Source: Sorghum bicolor (taxonomy: Eukaryota; Streptophyta; Magnoliopsida; Poales; Poaceae). From it: a stretch of DNA of 64,000 nt. Position numbers and translations under genes: made by a program. Position 1 is the first letter of the stretch; each line of letters opens with the position of its first letter. The notes beneath the pieces are model-generated. The model saw nothing but the letters and a program-made list of their open reading frames with translations. It ran no database searches and was not told the DNA's origin. Location of the stretch: positions 2,813,894 through 2,877,893 of the forward strand of contig NC_012873.2 in NCBI RefSeq assembly GCF_000003195.3. Reading direction: 5' to 3'. Below, in pieces: positions 11,838 to 23,688 of the stretch.

Positions 11838-14690
11838 ATGGCGGTGGCGGCGGCCCGACGCCTCTTCTCCTTCCACCTCCACGCGCGCCCTCTCGCCGCC
11901 GGTGTTGCCGTCGCGACACCACACCGCCGCGGAAAGCATGATGCGGTCTCGTGCAAGGCCACGGGGAAAACCAAGCCCAAGCCCAAGCCCAAGTCCAAGG
12001 CGAAGGCGGTCAAGGGCGGCGAGCGGCAGCAGAGGCGGGCGCTGGAGGAGCACCTCAAACGGCGCACCCGTTCCGCGGCTTCCTTCGACGCCGACCTGTA
12101 CGGTCGGCGCGCCCACGAGCACCACGTCCCCGTCTTGCTTGGCGAGGTCCTCGCCGCCTTCCGCCGGCCCCGCCCACTCCGTTCCTTCGTCGACTGCACC
12201 CTCGGCGCCGCGGGACACTCCCTCGCCGTGCGTATCCACTCACTCGTTCTCGTGCTCCATTGCTTTTGTTCTACTGCCCACGACGTCTTCGATGCGATGT
12301 TGTTGAGTGCTCTTGCCCGCTTGCTGCTTGACGAAATGCCTCTCGGGCTTTGTGGTTTAGATGATGGAGGCGCACCCGGAGTTGGAGCTGTACATTGGCA
12401 TGGACGTCGACCCATCTGCCCTGGAGATTGGCCGTGGGCACATTGAGACCTTCCTTGCTGGTAGGGAAAGGGAAGCGAATGGAAGGGAAGAGGATGTCTT
12501 GCAGGAGACTCTGCGTGCCTACACTCATGTCAAGAACTTCAAGTACATCAAGCAAGTTCTCGGTAGTGTGGATGAGAGTCTGGCGGTTGGCTCTTCTGGA
12601 GTTGATGGTATCCTCATTGACCTTGGCATGTCATCCATGCAGGTCAGTCATCAAGTTAAAAATATGAATAGTGATTGCAAGGTTTCTGCATTTCCCATTT
12701 GCTGATTCACATTTCATCTTGTTACTACTTCATCAGGTGAATAGATCAAATAGGGGATTCAGTGTACTCCAGGATGGCCCTCTTGATATGCGCATGGACC
12801 CTAAGGTCAGTGTTACTTTGCTCGTCTTTTCTGGTCTAATCTTCATTCTACTCCTATGATAATGTGTGTTCAAAGAGTATTTCTTCCTGCAATACTGAGG
12901 TGTTTTTTAAAAGTTTTAGGGCCAACCCCAGTCTTTTACCTGAAGTCAAATGACGGTTTAAACCACTGCAGCACAGGGGATTAGCCTACCAATCTGAAAG
13001 TTAAGCACAAATCCATCTCAAAACTCAAAACCGACCAAACACATGCTTAAGCAGCAACCGAAACTGTAGAGACTTCAGATATTGATGCCCTCTGCAACAG
13101 CTGACATCGCCACATCGGAGCCAGGAGCTCTCATCGTGAGGGTCTTCTCCATCTTGTAGCTGCGAAATGTCTGCGCCGTCACTTGACTCCAGGAACAGTC
13201 CCATTGATGCATCAGTTCTGAAGCCACAACACTAAATCTGCCAGATTCTTGATATCCTTTATCTTCTTCAACAGCGAATCTTTTTCCTCTGCCTGGCACA
13301 AAATTAGCCAATTCTGTACCATAGCCACTACCTTCAAGAAGAGCAAATCCAAATCCATACCTTTCCACCTAGTTCTCTGGAAGCATAAATCATTTCTAAG
13401 TTTCCAGATACACCAAAGTGCTGCAGAAGTTACCATGTTAAGAACCCCATGCTTTTTATTGCTAAACCAGAACTTTCCTATATTTTCAAGTTTGCTCCCT
13501 ACCTATACTTTTAGAACTTGAGATAATATATGCCAAAGCTGTTGCGCCACTACGCAGTCAAAGAAAAGATGTTGAACATACTCTGTGTATCATTTTTGTC
13601 GAATTAATCAATTTAGAACTTTATATGCTACACTTCCAATGTCCGTGGTTCAATTTTAAAACTGATTTTACAACAAAGAATGATCGTGTCAATTCATGTT
13701 TTTAGTCACTAAACAGTTGCTATGTCCAAAAGGTTCAGATCAACTTTGGTCTTGTCTTCAAGTTGTATCACTCTTACCTATACATGAAATTATACAGGCA
13801 ACTTTAAGAGCAGAGGACATTTTGAATTCTTGGCCGGAGATTGAACTTGGGCGTATCCTGCGTGAATATGGGGAGGAAAGCAACTGGCAATCAGTTCAGA
13901 AGCAAATTGTTAAAGCCCGAGCTACGGGCGGTTTGCACTCTACTGGGGATCTTGTCAAACTAATCCAAAGGATGTGTAGCATCTCAAGCGGTAGGTGTAA
14001 TCTTTCGACGATGTTGCCACTAAAGGTGTTTTTTTTTCCTGTCAATGTATGCATAGGTTCATTTCTTTTGGTTTTGAATGCCAAATTCAGTGTTCTAAAA
14101 TAGTAACGATTTACAGAAGTGCCATGTGGTGTTTTCATTTCAGTGTATTTCTCCTTTCTGCTTGCAGTTTCTCAAGTTTTATTACTATTGTTTTTATGTA
14201 GCAAGTAGCATATAGTAGAATGTATTTCGAAAGAAGCAAAACGAAGATAATTTTGCAAGACATTTGATATAGTTGATAAACTACAGGGCGGCAAGGCTGG
14301 ATTAAGACTGCAACAAGAGTGTTTCAGGCCCTCAGGATTGCAGTTAATGATGAACTCCGGGTTCTAGAAGATTCACTCCATTCATGCTTTGACTGCCTAG
14401 CGACAGGTGGCCGTCTTGCTGTAATCTCATTCCACAGTCTGGAGGACAGAATTGTGAAGAAGACTTTCTTGGAGCTCATCCATGGGGGTGAAGCAGATGA
14501 TGAAGAAGACGACAAAGATGACCTGGCGCTCACTGACATCGTAAATGAAGATGAACCATGGTTTGGCCAGAGAGTGCAAGGAAGGAATGGAACTGTCCTC
14601 ACAAAAAGACCAATAACCCCCTCGCAAGAGGAGGAAAAACTAAATCAGAGGTGCAGAAGCGCAAAGCTTAGAGTTATTCAGAAGAACTGA
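11838..14690 (+). CDS. CMAL: organellar 16S rRNA m4C methyltransferase (RsmH/MraW family)
   Basis: SAM-dependent enzyme that N4-methylates a cytidine in the decoding region of bacterial-type 16S rRNA; the plant version is organellar. Exons: 11838-12227, 12361-12642, 12737-12805, 13798-13990, 14287-14690; 445 aa. Hallmarks: SAM motif I as [12 protein letters not shown] (about residues 115-127), [48 protein letters not shown], and the C-terminal [18 protein letters not shown]. The first 45 or so residues are Ala/Arg-rich without acidic residues, consistent with a transit peptide. An acidic loop (about residues 375-395) is inserted before the C-terminal stretch. ATG 11838 has a good context (GGCAATGG); an in-frame ATG at 11703 would add 45 residues and is less likely. 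The symbol follows Arabidopsis CMAL, a plastid protein; a mitochondrial paralogue cannot be excluded. Confidence 0.92.
12960..13580 (-). mobile_element. LINE 3'-end relic in RsmH intron 3
   Basis: On the minus strand the sequence decodes to the zf-RVT and post-zinc-finger region typical of plant LINEs: [17 protein letters not shown] near 13530-13580, then [17 protein letters not shown] near 13380-13430. It is broken by a stop between these blocks. The relic is antisense to the host gene and inflates this intron to about 1 kb. Confidence 0.65.
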
Positions 14691-15986
14691 ATAATTTGGG
14701 ATAAATTTTGAAGGATTCCTGAGCACATTGGTGTGTAATTTTTTATAGCCAGAGAAATGTGAATGGATTCTCACTTGTGTGCACAGCCAGCTGCAGTCTG
14801 GATCAACAGAAAAATTGCCTCAGTCGGATGTGGTGCTATTTATCCTCGACAAGAAATCTAGAGGCTTAGGTTAGTCAAAAATCTCACTGTATCTGCATCA
14901 GTTTCTGAACTCCATTCACGTATATCGGCTCATGTACTCTGTAAACCATTCACTTGCAAGACACGATAATCACTTTAGGCCCCATTTAGATCCTTGGAAT
15001 TGAAATATATTAATAGTTATAATTTAGATATAGATTAATTAAGCTAATATGGTTGTATACTATTGTCGGCCATGCGATATTTGTATACTATTGTCCGCCA
15101 TGCGAGGGAGATACTTATGTGCTGTATGTGTTGTACTTGTACATGATTAATATACTATTTAACTGGTTTAACTCGCATGCCATTTTTACAGTTGAACTTC
15201 TTATACTTGTAGTACCTTGGTCCCCCAAAAGATAACATTCTAGATTTAGTCAAAGTCAAACTATAAGCTTGAGTAAGGTTACAGAAAAAATGTTGACATA
15301 TATGACTTCATATAGGTATTACTGGAATCTAGTGATAGTTATTTGTATTGATAAATATTAAAATTGTTTTAAAAAATTCAGTCATATTTCAAATCATTTG
15401 ACTTAGCAGCATTTCTTTTGGGGTGGAAGAAGTATTAAGATGGATTGTCTTGCATATCACATAGCAATTTTTTTTTAAAAAAAACATTTTTCTGTTACTG
15501 AGAAGACAACTGAAGGCGTGAACGAGAAGTGACGTCGGTGAGGCCACGTCATCCCATCGCGACGCACACAGGCGGCCACGTCTCCTGGCAGCACCACCAC
15601 TCTTCCCCTCCCAAAAATTTCTCCTCGCCTTCGTCAAACGATCGCGCCCGCTTCGTCGTCGCTGTCGAGTTTGGTGTCCGCCTCTGCCGCGAGAGCTCCA
15701 GCCCCACACGGCCCCGCAGCAATGGCAGCCACAACCTGAGCTGCCACTGCCAGCCGGCGCAGCTGCCACGCGAGCGCTTCCCACTCCACACGTGATTTCA
15801 TTTCAAGCCGGCGGGAATGGTGGTGGATCGGAGGGCTCCGTAGATTCTTCTTCCCGACCTCCTCCAGGCGCTTGATAAAGCCGGCGCCGAGCAGCCAAGA
15901 ATCTCTTGGGACAGAACCGTACGCTCCTCCCTGCTCGCTCCGATCGGCTGGTCTCCCGACTCACGAGAGCGAGCTCGCGGTGGATA
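14691..15986. other. RsmH 3' UTR, Stowaway element and HCF173 promoter
   Basis: The first 250 bp or so are a plausible RsmH 3' UTR. An AT-rich spacer with a TA-flanked MITE at 15215-15432 follows. From about 15500 the sequence becomes GC-rich and CT-rich, consistent with the HCF173 promoter and 5' UTR. No convincing gene lies here. Confidence 0.6.
15215..15432. mobile_element. Stowaway-like MITE
   Basis: The ends CCTTGGTCCCCCAAAAGA and TTCTTTTGGGGTGGAAGAAG are imperfect inverted repeats. TA dinucleotides flank both sides (15213-15214 and 15433-15434). There is no coding content. Confidence 0.6.
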
Positions 15987-18900
15987 ATGGCCGCCATGTC
16001 GGCGCCCCACTGCGCGTCCTCCTCCTCCTCTGCATTCCTCAGCCTCCCGCGCAGCGACGGCGGGCGGCGCTACGGCAACTCATGCCACTTCGCTGCCAAC
16101 GCTAGGCTGGCGACGGTGTCCGCCACGCTCGACAAGGAGACCGCGGCGGCGAAGCCCCGGAGGTCCCGCCGGCCCAGGAAGGCGACCAAGTCCGGCTCCA
16201 CGGCGCTGCTCGCCCCCGACGAGCCCACGGAGGCCAAGAACGGTGTGGCCACCGAGGCACCGAACGGCGGCCTCGGCGGTAGGGGTATGGTGGCGCTGGA
16301 CGATGTGATCGTGAACCCGGTGGGGCTGGGCCGCCGGTCCCGGCAGGTGTTCGACGAGGTGTGGCGCAAGTTCTCGCGGCTCGGCCAGATGTCCAGCGCC
16401 TCCTCCGCCGCGGTGGCAGAGCAGGACCCAGCCATCCTCTTCCGCGGCGGACCCATGTGCGACTTCACCGTGCCCGGCGCGCAGGACACCACCGTCCTCG
16501 TCGTTGGCGCCACCAGCCGCATTGGCCGCATAGTTGTCCGCAAGCTCATGCTCCGCGGATACAACGTCAAGGTACTTTTATTCTCTTCTCCCAATTGGCT
16601 CATCTTCAGTTACAAATTCTCTTCTCCCAATTGGCTCATCTTCAGTTACAAAATTTCAATGGCTGTCATTGCAACCGATGAAATGGGTCCATTGGCGTTC
16701 ATCTTCTTGTGCTTGGTTTTGATCAGTTCCTTCTGTGCTATCTTACAACAGGCATTAGTTAGGAGGAATGACCCAGAAGTGATCGACATGCTTCCGAGGT
16801 CTGTGGATATTGTGGTTGGAGATGTTGGCGACCCTTCTTCAGTTCAAGCTGCTGTGTCAGGTTGCAACAAGGTAATTTACTGTGCAACCGCGCGGTCCAC
16901 TATCACGGGGGACCTCAACAGGGTTGATAACCAAGGAGTGAGGAATGTTACCAAGGCCTTCCAGGTACTCTGACCTAAACCTCATCTGATTCTTTCATGT
17001 TATTAATGTACTATATGGTCTATGATATCCTGTTGCTGCTAAATATACACTGAACTGTGTGAGCTATCAACTATTGTTTGCAGGATTACTACAATCAGCT
17101 GGCCCAGTCAAGGGCTGGTAAGAGCAGCAAGAGCAAACTGTTGATTGCTAAATTCAAATCTGCCAAATCTGTGAAAGGATGGGAGGTGCGGCAGGGATCA
17201 TACTTTCAGGATATCTACCCTTCTACTTCTAGATTCGAAGGTGGCACCGATGCGTCATTTGAATTTGCAGAAAGTGGACAGGCTGTTTTCTCAGGTATCA
17301 CTCTCAGAAATGTACACAGTACACAGCCATTTGATTTGTTTAATTCTTTATTGAAATATTCTATTCTCAGGGTTTGTTTTCACAAGGGGTGGGTACGTTG
17401 AAATCTCTAAACGACTTTCACTTCCTCTAGGTTCCACCCTAGACAGGTATCATAAGCTTTTTTTTTTAATTTCTGCTTTTTTATATGTGCATGATGTCAT
17501 AAGGTTTTGACTTGTATACACTGCATATTCTATCTGAAGGTATGATGGCTTGCTTCTTTCGGTGGGTGGAAATGGAAGATCATATGTTATCATTCTTGAG
17601 ACTGGTCCGCTGGCTGACACCTCACAGAGCAAGAAGTATTTTGCCCGGATGAACACAAAAGTTGGGTTTTGTAGGGTAAGTAAGTGAAGTTTGATGATAT
17701 ATCCTTTGTATGTGGTTCTACATTGGCCAGAAATAAATGAAGAAATGTCTTGTTTGTGCAGGTAAGAGTGCCGTTTTCATCTTTCCGGCCAGTAAACCCA
17801 CAGGATCCTCCACTGGACCCGTTTCTTGTCCACACACTAACCATTAGGTTTGAACCAAAGAAGCAGGTCAGTACAAGCAATTCACCATTATGAATAGAAA
17901 CTAATTCTGCTGAAGTATTGGCCTACCGGTTACTAACCAAATCCTTGTGCAGAGACCTGGTGATTCATCTGAAGGAGCTAGTGACCAAAGAAACTTTGAG
18001 CTCAAAATGGAGTTCATAAAAGCCTTGCCGGTAAGGATTTGCTTTGTGCAACCTGTTGATATAATCATTGTTCGTTAGACTTTCCTTTGATTTCCTTATG
18101 TTTGTTGCGATTATTTTGCAGAGTGGTCAAGAAACAGAAATTGTACTGGTCTCATGCACAGGCTCAGGAATTGAAGCTAATAGGAGAGAACAAGTCCTGA
18201 AAGCAAAGAAGGTACTTGACGCACATAAACGTCTAAACTATTGTTGATGCACACCTGACGCAAACATTAATCAGCTTTGTATGGATTTTTCTAGGCTGGA
18301 GAAGATGCATTGAGGAGATCTGGCCTTGGATATACAATTGTACGGCCAGGTCCACTGCAGGTACGACAACATGAGATAGGATAGGAGCACTGATTCCTTT
18401 TCGTAGGGCTGATCAAACAGCATGCGAATTGCTTTAATCCATGCCGTATTGTAACTTGGCATTCGTTTTGCTATTCCAGGAAGAACCTGGCGGTCAGCGT
18501 GCCTTGATCTTCGACCAAGGGAACAGGATCTCTCAGGTGATTGAGCATGAATGAAGTTTTACTGCGCTATTATATTGTAAGAGTCTCCGGATAGTGGCAT
18601 GCCGTTCGATGTGTATGCTATAACCGCTGCTACCGTCCAATTTGTGGTTGATGCAGGGCATCAGCTGCGCCGATGTAGCAGACATCTGCGTCAAAGCGTT
18701 GCACGATTCGACCGCGAGGAACAAGAGCTTCGATGTAAGATCCTCTAGTCGTCTCCCCTGTGATTTCTCTTGTGAGTTCGTTGGTGGTGCAGCAAGCAAC
18801 TAACCTGGACGCATGCATCATCTTGTTTGTTCAGGTGTGCTATGAGCATGTTTCAGAGCAAGGGAGCGAGCTATATGAACTTGTAAGCCTACTGTCTCAT

Positions 18901-19068
18901 GTGCTCATGCCATGCTGTGTGATGTCATGTGGTTTAATTTCTGATATGGATTTGGTTAACCAATGTGTGACCTGTGTGAGCTTGTTGCTGCTGCAGGTGG
19001 CTCATCTGCCAGACAAGGCCAACAACTACCTGGCGCCGGCGCTCTCGGTCCTGGAGAAGAACACCTGA
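15987..19068 (+). CDS. HCF173: HCF173-like plastid psbA translation factor (SDR fold plus CIA30 domain)
   Basis: HCF173 binds the psbA mRNA leader and is needed to translate the D1 protein of photosystem II. Exons: 15987-16571, 16752-16964, 17084-17294, 17371-17446, 17540-17675, 17762-17866, 17953-18030, 18122-18211, 18295-18360, 18480-18536, 18657-18734, 18835-18882, 18997-19068; 604 aa. A Ser/Ala/Arg-rich N-terminus fits a chloroplast transit peptide. The Rossmann start is TTVLVVGATSRIGRIVVRKLM (about residues 170-190), so an NAD(P)-binding-like GATSRIG motif is present. The CIA30 insertion follows (KGWEVRQGSYFQD to TIRFEPKKQ, about residues 295-440). The SDR part resumes with GYTIVRPGPL. 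ATG 15987 is preferred; an in-frame upstream ATG at 15906 would add 27 residues. Intron 1 is unusual: 180 nt, no in-frame stop (see findings). Confidence 0.93.
16581..16652 (+). repeat. perfect 36-bp tandem duplication in HCF173 intron 1
   Basis: Two identical 36-nt units, 16581-16616 and 16617-16652, begin TTCTCTTCTCCCAATTGG. They lie just after the intron donor. The unit is a multiple of three and keeps the intron open in the reading frame of exon 1. Confidence 0.95.
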
Positions 19069-19560
19069 TCTCATCAGTGAGCCAGTGACCTGTGAGGTGC
19101 ACTAGGAATTATCCATGTACACGGTGCTGTGTAATGTGAATATTGCATACCACCGACTCCTCTTGTACGCATAGGAACACTACATTAATATACACACACA
19201 GCATTGTGTTGGGTTATTTGGAGAGAGTAGGTGAGGTAGGAATTTCCTATGTCCATACATGTCAGTTTTTTCCTCGCAATGTGAAGTCAAGTCATCAACA
19301 CATCGCAGCAGCTGGGCAGTGACAAGGCTGATGACCAGATGGAGTTCCCTGCCTAGTGCCTAGTGGCCAGGCCGGGCATGAAATACAAGTTGTGATGATG
19401 TATTAGTACTACTATTAGGTACAAGTTGTGATGATGTACTATTAGGTAGAGATGCATAGCCTTTGTGAACGCATCATGTGAAAATTTGAAACATGTAAAT
19501 GCTCTTGCAATATTCGTCCTCTAATTAAAATATGTGATTGTTTTTTTTTAATTTCACAAG
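19069..19560 (+). other. HCF173 3' UTR and short spacer
   Basis: Sequence after the TGA stop, with a likely 3' end near 19190-19210 (AT-rich, ACACACA stretch). Around 19390-19445 the phrase ACAAGTTGTGATGATGTA is duplicated next to CTATTAGGTA, a small local tandem duplication. No coding potential is seen. Confidence 0.5.
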
Positions 19561-21135
19561 ACTTTATAAACCAAGAGCTCTGGACAAATCGCCGGAGACC
19601 ATATCGTTTACAAAGCTTGGTGCCTAGCACCGGAACGATTGCCCTCCATCAGGAAAAGCAGCAACACCATGGTTGTCCATAGAATCAGCCACCCTATTAC
19701 ATCCTCTAGGATAGACTGAGACAGAGACACTACATGAAACAAAGTTTCTCACCATTGCTAAATGAATTTCTCTAAAAAGAGCTCCTTCTGGACTACAGTC
19801 CATCTAACTTGTCGTCAAGGCTCTCCCAAGGTTTGAGGCATGTGTCTTCAAAATAATCTTGTCATGTGCCTAGTTGTTCAGCTCTGTCTAACCCGTGCGG
19901 GGCTGCTAGTGCTTCAGCATGCAGAGCACTTCCTTCTCTTTGGATGCTGCCTTCCCCAATGTCCAGCACCTCCCCTGTGTTGTTCCTCACACATCCCCAT
20001 CCTCCCTTCAATGTCAGAGCAGAGAAGGTTGCATCAACATTCAACTTATATTGGTCATTTGGTGGAGGCTTCCACCCCACTTTTTGTACCTGATCTCGTT
20101 GTTTCCCCGGGATTTTCAGTTTTGCAAATTCGTTGAGGTGGTAATGGACTGAGCTGCATACCTCCCCAGCACCTTCACTCTTTCACCCGCATTTGCCTTA
20201 TTTCTTGTTGTCCACCATCTCCACATCCATACAATAACTTTCAATTGTTGATCAGCCGACATTGTCCATATCTTTTCAGCTACTTCCTTTCCTGATTTGC
20301 AGCGTGCCAAGCAGCAATGTGCCTCTTCCATTTGCAGTTCCCCCAACATTCGCGGACCTTTTTACATTGTAAGAATAAATGTCCACAATCTTCATCTAAC
20401 CTTTTACACATCGGGCAGACAATTTCGGTCTTAACTTTCCTCCTCTTCAGATTGTTTCTCACCGGAAGGCTATTATGAATCAGCCGTCATAGAAACATTT
20501 GTACCTTATTGTGCACCTTTTTTTTTTGACGATTTTATTGTGCACCTTCAGTTGCCAGATTTTATACCACGGGAATTGGGCATACGTTGTTCCACCCCTT
20601 GTCGATGCCTCAGCAGCTCTTCCCGCCTCATTGTCCCTGTCCTGCACCGCAATCTTGTATGCTGATTCCACAGAAAACAGGCTCTTTGAGTCAAAATGCC
20701 ATGCTGGCCAATCCGGTGATTCCACCCCAATTGGGATCGTCAAAATCAACTCTGCATCCTCAGCCCAAAAAGTGTACCACACCAAATGTTCGTCCCAGCC
20801 TCCGTCTATCGGGTCCATCAACTCCTCCACCCTTGTTAGCAGGGAATTCCCCCTTGGAGTAGCGAGACAACGTGTCACTCCTTGGGGTATCCATGGGTCA
20901 ATCTAGATTTTTATAATGCTTTCATCACCAACCCTCCAAATGATTCCCTTCTTCATCAACTCCACCCCTTGTAAGATGCTTATCCAGGAGTAAGAAATGC
21001 CACCTTTTACTTGGCACTCTAGAATGCTGTTGTTTGGGAAGTATTTTGCTTTTGAGTTGTTGTGAGAACGTTTCCAATGGTAAGCATGTTAGCTTGTATA
21101 ATACAAATAAATTGTCCACGTCTTGAATCAATAGA
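19560..21135 (-). mobile_element. decayed LINE: RT tail, zf-RVT and RNase H
   Basis: Minus-strand translation shows, in 5'-3' order of the element, a post-RT linker with the plant LINE signatures ELMDPIDGGWDE and FSVESAYKIA (20878-20480), a zinc-knuckle zf-RVT region CPMCKRLDEDCGHLFLQC (about 20390-20440), and an RNase H start of the form KLNVDATFS...GWGCVRNNTGEVL (20080-19862). The frame is interrupted by frameshifts and by a small insertion at 20520-20534. The reverse-transcriptase core is not recognisable, so this is a truncated copy. Confidence 0.8.
20506..20548 (-). mobile_element. minimal retroposed insertion with 14-bp target duplication
   Basis: A 14-bp direct repeat TTATTGTGCACCTT (20506-20519 and 20535-20548) brackets 15 nt that read, on the minus strand, AATCGTC followed by a run of A. 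This looks like an extremely 5'-truncated poly(A)-tailed retroposon inserted into the older LINE relic. Confidence 0.55.
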
Positions 21136-21567
21136 CAACAAATGGATACTTCTCTCTGTCTAACTACAACACCATCTTAATGAAAACTACCAAGAGTCCA
21201 CATTTCATGAGACACTTCTTCTATCCGTCAGGTGGCTGATTTTTCATTGTTACTTAGACAACAGGTAATCTTTTCAGCAAACTCCATCATTGCTCTCTTT
21301 AGATCTTATTCTTCCATCCCCAGAAACTACTCTCTTCATTCTAAACCAATGTATATCGCCATGATATCATCTTCCACTTCACTCTAGCCTAACTCTTATT
21401 TCAATGGACGCCTCTAATAGGGTGACTACGTCATTGGCTTACATTATTTTTTGTTTAGCATGAGCGATGGGGAAAATCATCTCTCTAGCGAGCATGCAAA
21501 GTTTAGCTTATAATTTGGAACAGAGAGAACATCTTCATTGCCGGTTTAAAAAATATTAATAAAATAT

Positions 21568-21735
21568 GAAAGATTCAAATTCAGGTCACACCAACTCAAA
21601 AATCAAATTGAAAATGCCAAAATAGGGAGATAGAGAATACTTATGCAGCGAAGAATGTGCATGAGTAGAATCAAACTCAAGCGTATCTGGGTTTCATGGA
21701 GTATGAACAACAAACCATTATGTCACCACTTGATT
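21568..21735 (+). repeat. dispersed repeat, also found at 29366-29535
   Basis: The segment contains AATTCAGGTCACACCAAC and GGGTTTCATGGAGTATGAAC, and aligns over about 170 bp in the same strand with 29366-29535 inside RecQ intron 20. No ends typical of a known transposon class were seen. Confidence 0.7.
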
Positions 21736-22157
21736 TATTAAAATAATAATGTTCCCTGTATCCTAAAATAAGTCCTCATTTTATACTACAAGGAGTCAAA
21801 CAATCTCAACTTAGACCAAATAAAAAATACTAATATTTATGATAACACATAGACATTATCATTAGATTAACCACGTCATATGTTTTTATATTATTAAATC
21901 TTTTAGAACATAGGGGTATTACAAGACGAGTACTAGAAACACGAGCCCAGACACTAAGCGTGGATACAAACTGTGAGGATGAGTGCAATGCAATATTGAT
22001 GATTTTATCATAAGCAGGTCCACGAGTGTTTGCTACATCTACATCACATCTGTCCCTCGAGTCATTTGCCATCTCTAATCTAACAAAAGCAAACCTATAA
22101 GAATTAGCCAGACGACCACACAATTAGGATCATAGTATCAAATCGTACGACCTAGAT

Positions 22158-22401
22158 AAATCTAACGTCTCGTTTAGTTCACCTAAAAACCAAAAAGTTT
22201 TTAAGATTTCTTGTCACATCGAATCTTGCTGACATACATGAAGCATTAAATGTAGACGAAAACAAAAATTGATTACACACTGTAAATCGCGAGACAAATA
22301 TTTTGACCCTAGTTAGTCTATATAATCGAACAATATTTGGCATAAACAAACGAAAGTGCTACACTAAACAAAATCTAAATTTTCACATCTAAACAAGGCC
22401 T
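22158..22401. mobile_element. GGCC-family MITE copy
   Basis: The left end is degraded (CGTTTAGTTCACC) and the right end is CTAAACAAGGCC followed by TAA. It shares the GTCACATCGAATCTT, ATTAAATGTAGACGAAAA and GCGAGACAAAT blocks with the other copies. Confidence 0.65.
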
Positions 22402-22448
22402 AAGTAAATTTATTCTGCTGGTCGTAAAAGCAGGTATCATAAAATTTT

Positions 22449-22697
22449 AGCTGTTTAGTTCACCCAAAAACTAAAAACTTTTCAAGATTCTTCGTCACAT
22501 CAAATCTTGCGGCATATACATAAAGCACTAAATATAGACGAAAATAAAAACTAATTACACAATTTACCTGTAAAATCATGAGATAAATTTTTTAAATCTA
22601 GTTACTTTATAATTGGATAATGTTTATCAAATAAAAACGAAAGTGTTACTGTTCTTGTTCTCAGAAACTAAAATATTTTCGAAACGCCTCAGTTCAA
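22449..22697. mobile_element. GGCC-family MITE copy, degenerate ends
   Basis: It starts TGTTTAGTTCACCC and retains the TTCGTCACATCAAATC, TATAGACGAAAATAAAAAC and CAAATAAAAACGAAAGTG blocks. The right terminus has drifted. Confidence 0.55.
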
Positions 22698-22930
22698 CGA
22701 CGAGAACCGAGGGTACGTGGAGAAACGACAAACTGTTGGTCACCGTGACAATCGATTGACCGCTACTGCCTCACAGCGTTGACCGGTCAAACTGGCCCCT
22801 CACCCCGATCCCTTCTTCGACCACTGGTTCAGCAGCGGCTCCCCTGTTGCAGCTGCTGCGCCGCGTGAGGTGGCAGCACCGCAGCAGGCACAGGCACAGG
22901 CAGAGGCAGAGAGAGGCCAGTCCCAGTCGG

Positions 22931-23163
22931 ACTTGTTTAGTTCACCTGAAAACAAAAAATTTTCAAGATTTTTCGTCACATCGAATTTTGTAATACATGC
23001 ATGAAATATTAAATATAAACGAAAATAAAAATTAATTACACAGTTTAGTTGTAAATCGCGAGACGAATCTTTTGATCCTAGTTAGTCCATAATTAGATAA
23101 AATTTGTCACAAACAAACGAAATTGCTACAGTACTGAAAACTTTTTACTTTTCAGAACTAAAA
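22931..23163. mobile_element. GGCC-family MITE copy upstream of G-gamma gene
   Basis: It starts CTTGTTTAGTTCACCTG and ends CAGAACTAAAACAAAG, with the conserved TTCGTCACATCGAATTTT and CGCGAGACGAATCTTTTGA blocks. It lies about 500 bp upstream of the G-gamma start codon and so in or near its promoter. Confidence 0.65.
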
Positions 23164-23200
23164 CAAAGCTCTCCCCTGCCAGCAGCTCGGCCTGCCTTTT

Positions 23201-23688
23201 GACTGCCTGCCTGTGTGCCTGCGCTGTGCGAGCACGCTGCACTGCCCGTCGTTGCCATCGATTCCTCCCCCACCTCTTGCCTTCGCTGCCGCTGCCTGCC
23301 TGCAGCCTGCCGACTTCTCTCTCTCTCTCTCTATAGTTGGTTGCAGCCACCAGGCACCACCAGCCATTGACCCACTCACCCACCACCCACTCGCGCGCCG
23401 CCGCCGCCGTCGCCATCACCGTCGCCGTCGCACGCGCGCCGCTCCCAGCCGGCCCCTTCCCTTCCCTGGCTGCGGCTTGGTTGGTTAGTTGATTGGATTG
23501 GCTCAGTAACGGGCACGGGCAGCACGGCACGTCGGCACGACAGCACCCACTCCCGTCTCTCCCTATCCACCCAAGTACTCCTCGCGCTCGCACGCGGATC
23601 CACCCACCCCACCCCACCCCACCCATCGCTCCTTCCGTCCGTTCCTCCACTTGCCGGCCACAACCCCCTCCCGGCGGAGTGCGGCGGG
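23201..23688 (+). promoter_or_regulatory. probable G-gamma promoter and 5' UTR
   Basis: A GC- and pyrimidine-rich stretch directly precedes the start codon. It includes a (CT)n microsatellite near 23313-23331 and a CCCA/CCCCA tandem run near 23598-23625, both typical of grass 5' UTRs. A defined TATA box cannot be assigned with confidence. Confidence 0.45.

Larger units (their letters stand above)
21136..23200. other. spacer with repeats and three GGCC-family MITEs
   Basis: No gene is visible. It contains a dispersed repeat shared with a RecQ intron (21568-21735), half of a Stowaway-like element (from about 21750), and three GGCC-family MITEs in tandem array: 22158-22401, 22449-22697 and 22931-23163. 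Confidence 0.65.

Noticed and set aside
11611..12415. Long minus-strand open frames opposite RsmH exon 1
   Set aside because: They are Arg/Ala/Pro-rich shadows caused by high GC; the plus strand carries the recognisable RsmH exon.
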